A stretch of DNA of 64,000 nt from JALEFZ01 sp964564415. Its GTDB lineage: Bacteria > Bacteroidota > Bacteroidia > J057. Position numbers and translations under genes: made by a program. The notes beneath the pieces are model-generated. The model was not told where the DNA came from. It worked only from the letters and a program-made list of their open reading frames with translations, and did no database searches. The DNA lies in NCBI GenBank assembly GCA_964564415.1, contig CAZMAV010000014.1:74626-138625 (forward strand), written 5' to 3'. This document shows, piece after piece, positions 51,555 to 61,374 of this stretch (the first letter of the stretch is position 1; each line of letters opens with the position of its first letter).

Positions 51555-52280
51555 TTAAAAGCCCAGGAATCCCGGCCTGATACAATCATACTGAATAAGG
51601 TCTTCGTATTCAGCTACAATTTTTTTGATATAATTCTTCTTGTCAAAAATCAATTTGGCCAGGTATGTCCCGGAGGACCGACCTCCATAGAGGTACATAT
51701 AGTAGTATTCTCCATTTCGGGAAGGATATACCATGAGAGGTCGCCTGAAATATCCTCCTTCACATAGATTGGGCTGGAAAAGGTCCCGATAGGCCTCAGG
51801 AGGAATATAGACATCTCTATTACCGATTTTCATGCCAATAGAGTCGATCTGGACGGTGGGTAGGTCATCCACAGCCCCGAAAATCTTTCTTCCATCTATA
51901 GCTTTGACAAGGCTGTCCTCTCCCGGATAGAAGCTTATTTGATGGCTGTCAGCTTCGAAGGGGCGGGTCATCACATACACATCGATCATCTTATTTCGTC
52001 GGAGGGTATCATGAATGTGGAGGCTGTCTTCCCGACAAAGGTTGACGCAAAAGGCTTCAAGTAACTCCCTGTTAGAGATAAACATCACATCTTGTGGAGC
52101 TTCCAGGAGGTACTCGATTGCATATTCGATAAAGGCACTATCGCCCTGTATTCCCTGAGGGCTAACCTTTTTATAGCGGGAAGCCCGAATGGAAGCCAGG
52201 TGAAGGTCATGCTCTTCCTGAGCCAGTATAGGGATAGGAAGGGCAAACAGGATGGCGATGATCAGAAGACTGATGCGCAT
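51555..52280 (-). CDS. hypothetical exported protein
   Basis: A protein of 241 residues with signal peptide MRISLLIIAILFALPIPILA. No family is recognised. The mature part contains FCVNLCREDSLHIHDTLRR (two Cys), a central strand-rich region (YVMTRPFEADSHQISFYPGED), PTVQIDSIGMKIGNRDVYIPPEAY and a C-terminal YYYMYLYGGRSSGTYLAKLIF. It is convergent with the epimerase (one base between the stops) and lies downstream of the GH3/serine hydrolase, separated by 64 bases, on the same strand. Confidence 0.7.
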   Translation of the reverse strand: MRISLLIIAILFALPIPILAQEEHDLHLASIRASRYKKVSPQGIQGDSAFIEYAIEYLLEAPQDVMFISNRELLEAFCVNLCREDSLHIHDTLRRNKMIDVYVMTRPFEADSHQISFYPGEDSLVKAIDGRKIFGAVDDLPTVQIDSIGMKIGNRDVYIPPEAYRDLFQPNLCEGGYFRRPLMVYPSRNGEYYYMYLYGGRSSGTYLAKLIFDKKNYIKKIVAEYEDLIQYDCIRPGFLGF

Positions 52281-52344
52281 ATGTCAATTCTTACTTGCAT
52301 GAGATGGAATAAAAATATGGATAGGTGGGCGAAGTGCCAAAGGC

Positions 52345-55300
52345 TCATCCTTCCTTTTTAATGGCCATGTAGATCGCCTCATGAATCCGCTGACGAATCC
52401 GCAGTTCATTGAGGGTCCAGTTGGAGGACCGGGGATGATTTCGGTTGGAAAGAAAAATATAGATCAATTCGTTTTTGGGATCTACCCAGACACAGGTCCC
52501 AGTAAAGCCTGTATGGCCATAGGTGCCATAGGGAGCCTGGTATGCGGCAAAAGCATTACCTCCCCTGCCTACCATGTCGAAGCCAAATCCGCGGTCGCCT
52601 TCCTGCACCCGGGTAAAAAGGTGTATGGTCTGGCTATTGATGTATCTTTCTTCTCCATAGGTCCCCCCTTGTAGGATCATCTGGAAAAGGTGGGCAAGGT
52701 CCCCGGCATTGGAAAACAAGCCTGCATTGCCGGAGATACCTCCAAGCAAGGCAGCCGTAGGGTCATGGACATGGCCTCGGAGCAATTGATTTCTCCAGGC
52801 ATCCCGCTCTGTAGGAACAAGGCGCATCCTTTGGATAGAGTTTCGGGGCCTGTAGGTCAGGTGTTGAAGGCCCATGGGCGCATAGATATTTTCCTCCAAA
52901 AATGAATCTAAAGGGATTTTGTTGATGGAGTCTATGGCTTGCTGGAGGAGGACGAAATTTGCATCCGAATAATTGTAGCGCTGGAGGGGGTCGATCTCCA
53001 TGGCCTTTGTCCTTTCCCAGAGGCTATCCAGGTAATCGTGGCGGAGATAAAGTCTATAGGCTACTTCTACGTCGTAAGATCCGTTTTGCTGTGGGCTAAA
53101 GTATTTTCCATAGCGGCCATACCCCTTTCTCCAATAGCTAAGAAAATCTCTGATGGGCAGTCCTGCGGGCAGTCCCGAGTGATGGGTAAGCAGGTCCTTT
53201 ACCTGAATATCAAAAATGCGAGACCTCTGCTCGGACCTGCCTCCGATGGTGGTTTTGATGATCAGGGCAGAGTCGGCATTGAGGCGTAGGGTATCCACAA
53301 TGACATCAGGTTCAGGGATGTAAGCGATCGGGATAATGGGCCGGGCCAATGCCATAGAAGTATCCTCCACTTCGATTTCTCCGCTGTCCCGAATGGCTTT
53401 GGGATAGACGTAGAGGCTGGTATCAATGAAGGCAATGGAGTCCATGATGACTTTATGATTGCGGAAAAACCTACCCAGGCGATCTCCCAGCCTGATTTTT
53501 CTCTGGTTCATCATTTTCATGGTAGCCAAAGTAGTACCTGCAACCTTGGTGATAGAAGCAATATCGTAAAGATCGGTATGTAAGACCCTGCGACGCCGGG
53601 CATAGGTCTGATAGCCAAAGGCTTTATTATAGATGATCTCACCCTTCCTTACCACGAGGACCTGACAGCCGGGCATGGCGAGGTTGGAAAGTCCCTCATA
53701 CACAATGGTATCAATGCGGGCCAAACGAAGGGGATCGACTCCTACTTCTTCAGGAAAAGCAAAACCCAGGCGTGATTTTTCCAGCTTCTTGCCCAGTCCC
53801 TGAGGGAGGTCCTCATTGAGGGTGAAGGGTAGCCATGCGCTCAAGGGCAAAGCACCAAAAAGTCCCTGAGCGATGATGTCCTGCACAAAAGGACGGTTTT
53901 CATAGGCCTGTATCAGGTTGTTGAAGGTCGAAAAAGCCTTAAGGTTTTCTATGGGACCCATGTTGAGGATGAGGACCTTTTCCCTTTCATCCAGTTCGAC
54001 CAATGACCTTAGAAAGTCTCGCTGCTGTGCCGAGTCGAATCTTCCTAGGTTGATTGCAAATATGGTGGGATCGTATCTTCGGTAGTTTCGTAGATTGATT
54101 TCTGGGAGTTGGCCATCTTCATCAGGTGAAATATGAGATTGGCTTACAGGCCCGTAAAATCTCATTTTTGTGAGGAGTTCAGGAAGTTTTTCGCCAATGC
54201 TCACCAGGTGAACGGCTGCATTTTTTAAATCTCTCAAAGGAAGCAGGCCATCATTATCCTTGATCAAGGTAAGCGTAGCGACCTCCAATTGCCTGTTGAA
54301 GGCAGGAGCAGAGGCGAGAGAGATAGAATCATCCTCTGGGAGGAGGCCTGAGGCCCAACTTTTGGCGAGAAGCAGGCGCATCAAGCGCTGATCCAGGCCC
54401 TGATAGGACCATTGATCACTTTCCAGGGCTTGAAGCAGGGCTTCTCTGATGTCAGGAATTTCCTCAGGCCTGGCGATGACCATATCGGCTCCACTTTTGA
54501 TAAATGATTCTACCCATGATCCGGGATCGGCTGAGCGATAGGGGGCCAGGTTGAGGCCTTCAAAAGACAGATTTTGCTGGGCGCTACGCCTGATCAGGTT
54601 GCTCTTGTAGGAATCCGGATGAACCTTGGCCAGTTCATTTTCATTCAATATAAACCCGGGCAGCCCTCCCCTGGCGCTCAGTTGGAGAATATGGGTGAGG
54701 CTATCTCTTTTTAGGCTATCTCTCATCCGCGGAAAATAAAATTCCACTTCTGAAAGCATGAGCATGAAGCGTTGACGCTGAAATTCATCATTGATCCGGG
54801 AAAAGATATTGCTGGCGGTGAGGGCATTTTCCTCAGAAAAATGAGAGAGAGGGGCAGGATGAACCAAGTAGTGAAAGCCCCAGTCGCGAAGCTGCCTTGC
54901 AATAGCCCCTGCCGCAGAGATCAAAAGGCTATCCGTCTCCAATTGCCGGAGGCCCGGATGAAGGGGGAGGTGAAAATAATTTTCCGAAGTCTTGGCCTGA
55001 TCGACTCCAAGCAAGGGGGGAAGAATTTTCTCTTGATATTCCTTAATGGGAAATCTCTTTAGCTCCTCATAAGAAAATCCCCTTAGGAGGGCTCCTCCCA
55101 GAAGGTAGCGGTCAAAAAGTTGTTGGGCAACCTGACTGTCTGCAGGGGTCAAACTCACCTGTATCAATTGGTCGATCTTCTGTTCAATGCTCAATTCAGA
55201 AAGCATTTTTTGAGCCCAGGTCGGATCTTCTTCCAGGAAGGCAAGGGGCTTTTGAGGTCTTTCAGCATCATCCACCGGAACCAAGGTGTAGATCAATGTT

Positions 55301-55347
55301 CCCAGACACAACAAAAATACAATTGCCCTTTGCTTCTGAAGGCTCAT
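52345..55347 (-). CDS. GH3-like domain fused to serine beta-lactamase-like hydrolase
   Basis: A protein of 1000 residues with signal sequence MSLQKQRAIVFLLCLGTLIYTLV. Residues about 45-375 follow the NagZ-type GH3 fold, but the motif KHFPGHGDT is replaced by EVEFYFPRM and the nucleophile Asp region by LSFEGLNLAPYR, so catalysis is doubtful. Residues about 375-545 resemble the GH3 C-terminal domain. Residues about 565-1000 are a serine hydrolase/penicillin-binding domain with ASITKVAGTTL (SxxK), YNYSDANFVLL (Y-S-D) and YGHTGFTGT (HTG). The fusion is common in Bacteroidota. It is probably cell-envelope associated and acts on peptidoglycan or a related ester/amide. Confidence 0.88.
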   Translation of the reverse strand: MSLQKQRAIVFLLCLGTLIYTLVPVDDAERPQKPLAFLEEDPTWAQKMLSELSIEQKIDQLIQVSLTPADSQVAQQLFDRYLLGGALLRGFSYEELKRFPIKEYQEKILPPLLGVDQAKTSENYFHLPLHPGLRQLETDSLLISAAGAIARQLRDWGFHYLVHPAPLSHFSEENALTASNIFSRINDEFQRQRFMLMLSEVEFYFPRMRDSLKRDSLTHILQLSARGGLPGFILNENELAKVHPDSYKSNLIRRSAQQNLSFEGLNLAPYRSADPGSWVESFIKSGADMVIARPEEIPDIREALLQALESDQWSYQGLDQRLMRLLLAKSWASGLLPEDDSISLASAPAFNRQLEVATLTLIKDNDGLLPLRDLKNAAVHLVSIGEKLPELLTKMRFYGPVSQSHISPDEDGQLPEINLRNYRRYDPTIFAINLGRFDSAQQRDFLRSLVELDEREKVLILNMGPIENLKAFSTFNNLIQAYENRPFVQDIIAQGLFGALPLSAWLPFTLNEDLPQGLGKKLEKSRLGFAFPEEVGVDPLRLARIDTIVYEGLSNLAMPGCQVLVVRKGEIIYNKAFGYQTYARRRRVLHTDLYDIASITKVAGTTLATMKMMNQRKIRLGDRLGRFFRNHKVIMDSIAFIDTSLYVYPKAIRDSGEIEVEDTSMALARPIIPIAYIPEPDVIVDTLRLNADSALIIKTTIGGRSEQRSRIFDIQVKDLLTHHSGLPAGLPIRDFLSYWRKGYGRYGKYFSPQQNGSYDVEVAYRLYLRHDYLDSLWERTKAMEIDPLQRYNYSDANFVLLQQAIDSINKIPLDSFLEENIYAPMGLQHLTYRPRNSIQRMRLVPTERDAWRNQLLRGHVHDPTAALLGGISGNAGLFSNAGDLAHLFQMILQGGTYGEERYINSQTIHLFTRVQEGDRGFGFDMVGRGGNAFAAYQAPYGTYGHTGFTGTCVWVDPKNELIYIFLSNRNHPRSSNWTLNELRIRQRIHEAIYMAIKKEG

Positions 55348-56048
55348 AAATGTTTGGTTTCTCTCGTTAGACCTTTTGACGACTTAAGCTAAATGTAAAC
55401 CCAAAGCTGTTTTGTACAAATCAGCAAGCTGATCCTGACAGGGAATGGGGTCGAAAGTGAAAACAAGGGTGGCTATCGCTGGGATTTTTCTGACCATGAC
55501 CTGACAGAAATAAAAAAATCAGCCTTTCCAAGCTTGGATTTCTTATCAACCTTGGCATGAAACTACCCTGCGAAGTCAGTACATTATTCCTCTCGCTTTT
55601 CTTTTCAAATTTATTTAAAATCTGCTTCGAAACAGAATTCTCTATCCATAATTATTACGAGATAAAAATTCTCTTCGTTTATTATTTTCCACTTTGAATT
55701 TAAGAAAATAGTTCAGGGAGAATAACATAGTCCTTATCCTAGCCAACATTTCTAAATCCATAAAAACCCCAAGTAAAAATCCATTTGAAAAGGCAGTGAC
55801 ATTGAAAAAGGGTTTATCTTATGATACGCTTGGACATGCGATTGGCCATAGCTCCTGGGTTTGCTGCGATTACTTTTTACTTGAATGGTATAGGATTTCT
55901 CTTTGGGTTGAAAGAAAGGCGAATCAAAACATCTAAAGAGGTCGTTTTTTGTCAATTCAATGTATTATTATAGGTTTTTTCTTAAGAGACAGCCCTGGAG
56001 CAAGCAAAATTGGTTCTCTGACAATTTTAGCGGGAAGAGCAGAAAGTA
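55348..56048. other. gene-free interval upstream of the palindrome array
   Basis: About 700 bases, rather AT-rich, lying between the divergently placed ends of the hydrolase and the array. Short frames on both strands do not look like proteins. It should contain the hydrolase promoter. No repeat was recognised apart from the array that follows. Confidence 0.5.
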
Positions 56049-56188
56049 CGACCCTTCTAGGGTCGAAAAATCAATGCTCCCTAGACTACCAAGGTGCAAC
56101 CTCTCCGAGGTTGTGCGCCCTATGAACCCCAGAGGGGTTCAACCTATGTAGTACGCGTACCGCGTGGAGATCGACCCTGGAAGGGTCG
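56049..56188. repeat. array of five REP-like palindromes
   Basis: Within 140 bases: CGACCC-ttcta-GGGTCG (56049-56065), GCAACCTC-tcc-GAGGTTGT (56096-56114), TGAACCCC-aga-GGGGTTCA (56123-56141), the palindrome GTACGCGTAC (56151-56160) and CGACCC-tggaa-GGGTCG (56172-56188). The first and last have the same arms. GC-rich hairpins in an AT-rich gap resemble REP/BIME elements or transposase recognition structures. No transposase gene is adjacent. Confidence 0.75.
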
Positions 56189-56250
56189 CACCCCAGACTC
56201 GCATCCCCGCAATTTTTGGCAGAGAACCGCAAAATTTTTGAAAGGAGATA

Positions 56251-56301
56251 AAAAAACTGACAAGGGGGGGCGGATTCCCCGAGCTACCCTGTCAGTTTTT
56301 C
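56251..56301 (-). terminator. terminator of parE
   Basis: AAAACTGACA (56253-56262) pairs with TGTCAGTTTT (56290-56299), a perfect 10-bp stem extended by A/T on both sides, so it can work in either direction. The loop carries a GGGGGGG run. It begins 14 bases after the parE stop. Confidence 0.85.
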
Positions 56302-56314
56302 TTATGCTTAGATT

Positions 56315-58180
56315 TTATGCTGCTACTTCTACCTGATCTTTTTCGACCCTGAGGTTATTAATGATAAACTTCTGTCGGTCGGGTGAATTTTTCCCCATAA
56401 AATAGGACAGAAGATTTTTTAGTTCGGTGTCTTTCTTGAGCATGACGGGTTCCAGCCTGATGTCATCTCCGATAAAGCCTTCAAACTCTTCGGGGGAAAT
56501 CTCTCCCAATCCCTTGAAGCGGGTGATTTCCGGACTGGCTTTGAGTTCGGTGATGGCTTTCTTCTTTTCTTCTTCGGAGTAACAGTAGATGGTTTTTTTC
56601 TTGTTTCTCACCCTAAACAAGGGTGTTTCGAGGATGAAAAGGTGTCCTCCCCTGACGAGATCGGGGAAGAATTGAAGGAAAAATGTCAGGAGAAGGAGGC
56701 GAATGTGCATGCCATCGACATCGGCATCTGTGGCGATGACTACATTGTTGTAGCGGAGGTTTTCTATTCCATCTTCGATATTGAGGGCATGCTGGAGGAG
56801 GTTAAACTCTTCATTTTCGTAGACTACCTTTTTGGTGAGGCCAAAGCAGTTGAGGGGCTTTCCTCTGAGTGAAAAGACGGCTTGGGTTTCGACGTCGCGG
56901 GCCTTGGTGATAGAGCCACTGGCGGAATCTCCCTCAGTGATGAAGAGGGTGGTATCGAGTTTCTTTTCCTGATGTGTTTTTTTCTTGGTATCAAAGTGAA
57001 TGCGGCAATCGCGAAGTTTTTTGTTGTGAAGGTTGGCTTTTTTTGCCCGGGTGTTGGCCAGTTTTTTTATGCCGGCGATTTCCTTTCGTTCTTTCTCCGA
57101 TTGCTCGATTCGCTTTTTGATAGCCTCGGCAATCTTGGGCTTCATGTAGAGGAGGTTGTCTACTTCTTTCTCTACAAATTTATTGACGAAGGTACGCATG
57201 GTCTCTCCGCCCGGCGCTACATGGGTAGAACCCAACTTGGTTTTGGTTTGAGACTCGAAGACAGGCTCCTGCACCCTTACACTGACCGCAGCGATGACAG
57301 AGGCCCTGATATCAGCTACTTCATAATTTTTGCCAAAGTGATTTCTCACTGCATTGACGATTCCCTCCTTAAAAGCCTGGAGATGGGTTCCTCCCTGTGA
57401 GGTATATTGTCCATTGACAAAAGAGTAGTATTCCTCCCCGTAATTGTTGCCGTGGGTAAGGGCGATCTCTATGTCATAACCCTGGAGGTGGATGATGGGA
57501 TAGCGAATGCTGTCAGGGTCAGTCTTATCTGTCAGAAGGTCAAGAAGGCCATTTTTTGAGTAGTAGCGCTCCCCATTGAGGTAGATCGACAGCCCTGCAT
57601 TGAGGTAGGTGTAATTTCGTACCTGATTGACTACATAGTCCAGGATGAAGCGGTAATTTTTGAAGACACTGGAGTCCGGGCGAAAAATGACAGTAGTACC
57701 ATTTTCCTCTTTGGTCTTCTGTATTTTGTGTTCTTTGATGATGTTTCCCTGCTCAAATTCTGCGACTTTTTTCTTTCCCTCCCTTACAGATTCAATGCGA
57801 AAATACATGGAAAGGGCATTGACGGCCTTGGTACCTACTCCATTGAGGCCAACAGCCTTTTTGAAGGCTTCGGAATCGTATTTTCCTCCGGTATTGATCT
57901 TGGACACACAGTCGATCACCTTTCCAAGGGGGATGCCACGGCCATAATCCCGAACAGTTACCTCCCCTTCTTTGATGGTAAGGTCGATTTTTTTTCCATT
58001 ACCCATGACAAACTCGTCGATAGAGTTGTCGATGATTTCTTTGATCAGGATGTAGATTCCATCATCCTGGGAGGAGCCATCTCCCAGTTTTCCTATATAC
58101 ATCCCTGGGCGAAGGCGTATGTGCTCACGCCAATCGAGGGATTTGATACTGTCTTCGTTATATACTTCGGACTTTGCCAT
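56315..58180 (-). CDS. parE: DNA topoisomerase IV subunit B
   Basis: A protein of 621 residues. GHKL ATPase domain with EIIDNSIDEFVMG (N box), VRDYGRGIPLGKV and GLNGVGTKAVNALS; transducer domain; and the TOPRIM domain with ITEGDSASGSITKARD, SLRGKPLNCFGL and DADVDGMHIRLLLL. SLRGKPLN rather than PLRGKILNV separates ParE from GyrB, and the length is right for ParE. It unlinks daughter chromosomes with ParC, which is not next to it here. The gene lies alone. Confidence 0.94.
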   Translation of the reverse strand: MAKSEVYNEDSIKSLDWREHIRLRPGMYIGKLGDGSSQDDGIYILIKEIIDNSIDEFVMGNGKKIDLTIKEGEVTVRDYGRGIPLGKVIDCVSKINTGGKYDSEAFKKAVGLNGVGTKAVNALSMYFRIESVREGKKKVAEFEQGNIIKEHKIQKTKEENGTTVIFRPDSSVFKNYRFILDYVVNQVRNYTYLNAGLSIYLNGERYYSKNGLLDLLTDKTDPDSIRYPIIHLQGYDIEIALTHGNNYGEEYYSFVNGQYTSQGGTHLQAFKEGIVNAVRNHFGKNYEVADIRASVIAAVSVRVQEPVFESQTKTKLGSTHVAPGGETMRTFVNKFVEKEVDNLLYMKPKIAEAIKKRIEQSEKERKEIAGIKKLANTRAKKANLHNKKLRDCRIHFDTKKKTHQEKKLDTTLFITEGDSASGSITKARDVETQAVFSLRGKPLNCFGLTKKVVYENEEFNLLQHALNIEDGIENLRYNNVVIATDADVDGMHIRLLLLTFFLQFFPDLVRGGHLFILETPLFRVRNKKKTIYCYSEEEKKKAITELKASPEITRFKGLGEISPEEFEGFIGDDIRLEPVMLKKDTELKNLLSYFMGKNSPDRQKFIINNLRVEKDQVEVAA

Positions 58181-58463
58181 AGATTATGTAATCGGCTTAT
58201 TGATAGGCTGAATGATAAATTTTTTAGCAGATAGCTTTGAGGAATGGATAGGAAATTTTGATGCTAAATCCAAAAGCTAAGTTAAAGCTAGAAATAATTG
58301 CTTGCAATCAAAATTAGTAATTCTCCTCTACGTGTGGAAAACGACAAAAGACAGCTGAGGGTTTTGATGATTATAGTGTTTGGATAAAAGCTATTCACAA
58401 ACCAATACTTCTTTTATTCGTTAAAAAAATAAGCCAAATTTGCTTTATAAAATAAAACTAGAT

Positions 58464-58802
58464 ATGCAAGATTCGATGATAAAGGTATCCGAAGCAGCTT
58501 TTGATCACATCAAAAACCTGAGAGAGCAGCAGGGCTACGATGAGAGCTACGGCTTGAGGGTCAGTGTGGATGGAGGTGGTTGTAGCGGCTTGATGTACAG
58601 GTTGGATTTTGACAACCAAGAGAAGCCGGGCGATCAGGTGATCGAAGACAAAGGCGTAAAGATATTTGTTGCCATGAAAAGCCTTCTTTATCTGGTAGGT
58701 ACTGAACTGGACTACAGTGGAGGTCTGAGCGGAAAGGGATTTCACTTTTCCAATCCCAATGCTTCCAGGACCTGCGCCTGTGGAGAAAGTTTTTCAGTCT
58801 GA
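58464..58802 (+). CDS. IscA/HesB-type iron-sulfur carrier
   Basis: A protein of 112 residues from ATG 58464 (MQDSMIKVSEAA; ATG 58476 is also possible). The A-type carrier signature is complete: VDGGGCSGLMYRLDF and the C-terminal NASRTCACGESF, giving three Cys (C-x(n)-C-x-C) for binding and passing on an Fe-S cluster. No suf or isc gene is adjacent, so it is encoded alone. A terminator follows. Confidence 0.92.
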   Translation: MQDSMIKVSEAAFDHIKNLREQQGYDESYGLRVSVDGGGCSGLMYRLDFDNQEKPGDQVIEDKGVKIFVAMKSLLYLVGTELDYSGGLSGKGFHFSNPNASRTCACGESFSV

Positions 58803-58828
58803 CTTTCATACCATAACAAATCAATCAC

Positions 58829-58858
58829 AGCCACCCCAGGGTGGCTTTTGGTTTTTTT
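58829..58858 (+). terminator. terminator after the IscA-like gene
   Basis: GCCACC (58830-58835), 4-nt loop, GGTGGC (58840-58845), then TTTTGGTTTTTTT. Confidence 0.8.
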
Positions 58859-58922
58859 GGAGCTTTCCAATTTTTGTATTTTACAGGGTATTGGTTAATA
58901 TACTCTCAAAATCCCTTCATAC

Positions 58923-61370
58923 ATGCGCTGGGTCAAATTCTTCTTCTCATTCCTGATTACACTCGCTTTGGGAGGAGCTCTTCTGATTCCTTTTGGAAGC
59001 CTTCCCTTTGCTCCGGGCTCTTTTTTCGATCCCTTTGTGGGCTTTTGGGCCAATGCTGAGCGCTTCGACGACTCCTCCCGTCAGGTAAAGTCGCTGTCTT
59101 TTCCCCAACTCAGGGAAGAGGTGAAGGTCCGTATTGACCAACGGGGAGTCCCCCATATTTTTGCTCAGCATCCCGAAGACCTCTACTTCGTGCAGGGCTA
59201 TCTCACGGCCAAAGATCGCCTGTGGCAAATGGAGTTTCAGACCATGGCCGCCGCGGGCAGACTCACCGAAATCGTAGGGCGAGGGGCTGAAGATCGTGTT
59301 CTCAACCTTGACCGTCAAGCCCGAAGGAAGGGATTGGTCTACGGAGCCGAGAGTTCTTTAGAAAAGATGAAGGAAGACCCAGCCTCTATGCTGGCCATCG
59401 AGTCCTATGCCCAGGGGATAAATGCCTATATCAATTCACTGGAACAGGGCCAACTGCCCATCGAATATAAGCTGCTGGGATACCAACCCGAGCCCTGGAC
59501 TCCCCTGAAGTCTGCCTTGCTGCTCAAGTACATGGCCAATTCCCTTACCTGGCGTTCTTATGACATTCCCTATACCCATTCCCTCTACCTGATGGGAAAA
59601 GATGTCTTTGAAGTCCTATATCCTGATCGTTTTCCTACCCAGAGTCCCATTATTCCAGAAAGCAAGCGCTGGGATCGTAGATTGGCAGATCCCAAACCTC
59701 AGGTTCCCCAAGATTATCAGCCTGATTCGATCCTAATCAAGGGAGGATTCAAAGAGGAAGAAGTAGACCCCATCATTGGGAGCAACAACTGGGCGATCAG
59801 TCCCCAAAAGTCTAAGAGTGGCAATGCCCTTTTAGCCAATGATCCCCACTTGCCCCTGAATCTGCCCGCCCTTTGGTATGAGGTGCAACTCCATGGCCCG
59901 GGGCAAAATGTCTACGGAGCCAGTCTGCCCGGTTCCCCCGGTGTCATCATCGGATTCAACAATTCCATTGCCTGGGGGGTGACAAATGGGAGCCGCGATG
60001 TGGTGGACCACTATACCATCACTTACAGGGACGACCGCAAGCGGGACTACTACCACAATGGTCAATGGCTCCCCGTTAAGAACCGCATAGAGGAATTCAA
60101 AGTCAAAAATGGAGAGTCATATTTTGATACCGTAAGGTATACCCACATTGGGCCAGTGATGTATGAGGAAAACTTCGCTCCCAAAGGTAAGCCCCTGGCG
60201 ATCCGCTGGATGGCCCACGAACCCTCCAATGAACTGAAGACCTTCCTAAACCTGAATCAGGCCCATAATTATGAAGACTACCTGAAGGCCATATCGGAGT
60301 ATGTTTGTCCCGCTCAAAACTTCGTCTTTGCCTCCACCAAAGGAAATATCGCCATCTGGCAACAGGGGAAATTTCCAAACAAATGGATCGATCAGGGCAA
60401 GTTTATCCTCGATGGCAGCCGTCGGGAGCACATGTGGGAATCCTACATCCCTCAGAATCAGAATCCCCACATTTTTAATCCGGAGCAGGGCTTTGTCCAA
60501 TCCGCAAATCAACATCCTACCACAGAGGCCTATCCCTACGAAACAGATGGAAGGTACGAAGACTTCAGAGGAAGACGGCTCTACAATTTGCTAAGCAGCC
60601 GAGACAGCCTTGATGTGGAGGACATGAAGGCCTTTCAGCTGGACAATTATTATCAGGGGGCTGCCGATATTCTTCCCTTTCTATTGAGCGAACTTGATAC
60701 CCTCTCTCTGGACCGCCGGGAAAGAAAAATCTATGATGATCTCAAAACCTGGGATTACAACTATGACCACGAGGATTATGAACCCACTGTATTTGAGGTA
60801 TGGTGGAGCACCCTTTACCGCAATGTATGGAGGGATGAATTTTCGAGCAGTCCCCTTGCCCTAACCTACCCCAAGACTCGTACCTTCATGTATATTCTCC
60901 AGGATAGTGTGGAATTCAGTTTTTATCAGGTAAGTGGAGATAGCACCCGCTATGACCGAAAGGACTGGATCAGAAAGAGTTTCGATCAAGCCCTGGCAGA
61001 ATTAAATGAAAAATCAGAAAATCCAGGGGACTGGGCCTGGCACAGTCAGAAGAAGACCAATATCAACCACCTCTCGAAGATTCTGACACCCTTTGGCCGG
61101 GAAGGCTTGCTCACAGACGGAAATGGAGGAATATTGAATGCGGCAGGTAAAGAAAGTGGGCCTTCCTGGCGTATGATTGTCGAACTTGGAACCCCCATCA
61201 AGGCTTATGGCATCTATCCCGGAGGTCAAAGTGGCAATCCAGGTTCGCATACCTATGATGCCTTTATTGATGATTGGGTGGATGGTAAATATTATGAACT
61301 AAAATTTTATTCAGGACCTGAGGTGGAGGATGCGGAGAGTGGTCAAACAATTACTTTCAAAAAACCCTAG
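58923..61370 (+). CDS. penicillin acylase family (Ntn) amidase
   Basis: A protein of 815 residues. A signal/membrane anchor (MRWVKFFFSFLITLALGGALLIP) is followed by the alpha chain with DQRGVPHIFAQHPEDLYFVQGYLTAKDRLWQMEFQ (split at GYLTAKDRLWQ), and then the autocleavage site in IGSNNWAISPQKSKSG, where the Ser after Gly becomes the catalytic N-terminus of the beta chain. The beta chain has LLANDPHLPLNLPALWYE and GASLPGSPGVIIGFN. The family cleaves amides including beta-lactams and quorum-sensing acyl-homoserine lactones; the substrate here is unknown. It should be periplasmic. The next gene begins five bases later. Confidence 0.93.
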   Translation: MRWVKFFFSFLITLALGGALLIPFGSLPFAPGSFFDPFVGFWANAERFDDSSRQVKSLSFPQLREEVKVRIDQRGVPHIFAQHPEDLYFVQGYLTAKDRLWQMEFQTMAAAGRLTEIVGRGAEDRVLNLDRQARRKGLVYGAESSLEKMKEDPASMLAIESYAQGINAYINSLEQGQLPIEYKLLGYQPEPWTPLKSALLLKYMANSLTWRSYDIPYTHSLYLMGKDVFEVLYPDRFPTQSPIIPESKRWDRRLADPKPQVPQDYQPDSILIKGGFKEEEVDPIIGSNNWAISPQKSKSGNALLANDPHLPLNLPALWYEVQLHGPGQNVYGASLPGSPGVIIGFNNSIAWGVTNGSRDVVDHYTITYRDDRKRDYYHNGQWLPVKNRIEEFKVKNGESYFDTVRYTHIGPVMYEENFAPKGKPLAIRWMAHEPSNELKTFLNLNQAHNYEDYLKAISEYVCPAQNFVFASTKGNIAIWQQGKFPNKWIDQGKFILDGSRREHMWESYIPQNQNPHIFNPEQGFVQSANQHPTTEAYPYETDGRYEDFRGRRLYNLLSSRDSLDVEDMKAFQLDNYYQGAADILPFLLSELDTLSLDRRERKIYDDLKTWDYNYDHEDYEPTVFEVWWSTLYRNVWRDEFSSSPLALTYPKTRTFMYILQDSVEFSFYQVSGDSTRYDRKDWIRKSFDQALAELNEKSENPGDWAWHSQKKTNINHLSKILTPFGREGLLTDGNGGILNAAGKESGPSWRMIVELGTPIKAYGIYPGGQSGNPGSHTYDAFIDDWVDGKYYELKFYSGPEVEDAESGQTITFKKP

Positions 61371-61374
61371 TCCC

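Noticed and set aside
55752..56151. Short frames on both strands in the hydrolase-parE gap
   Set aside because: Their translations look random, and those near 56100 run through the palindromes.
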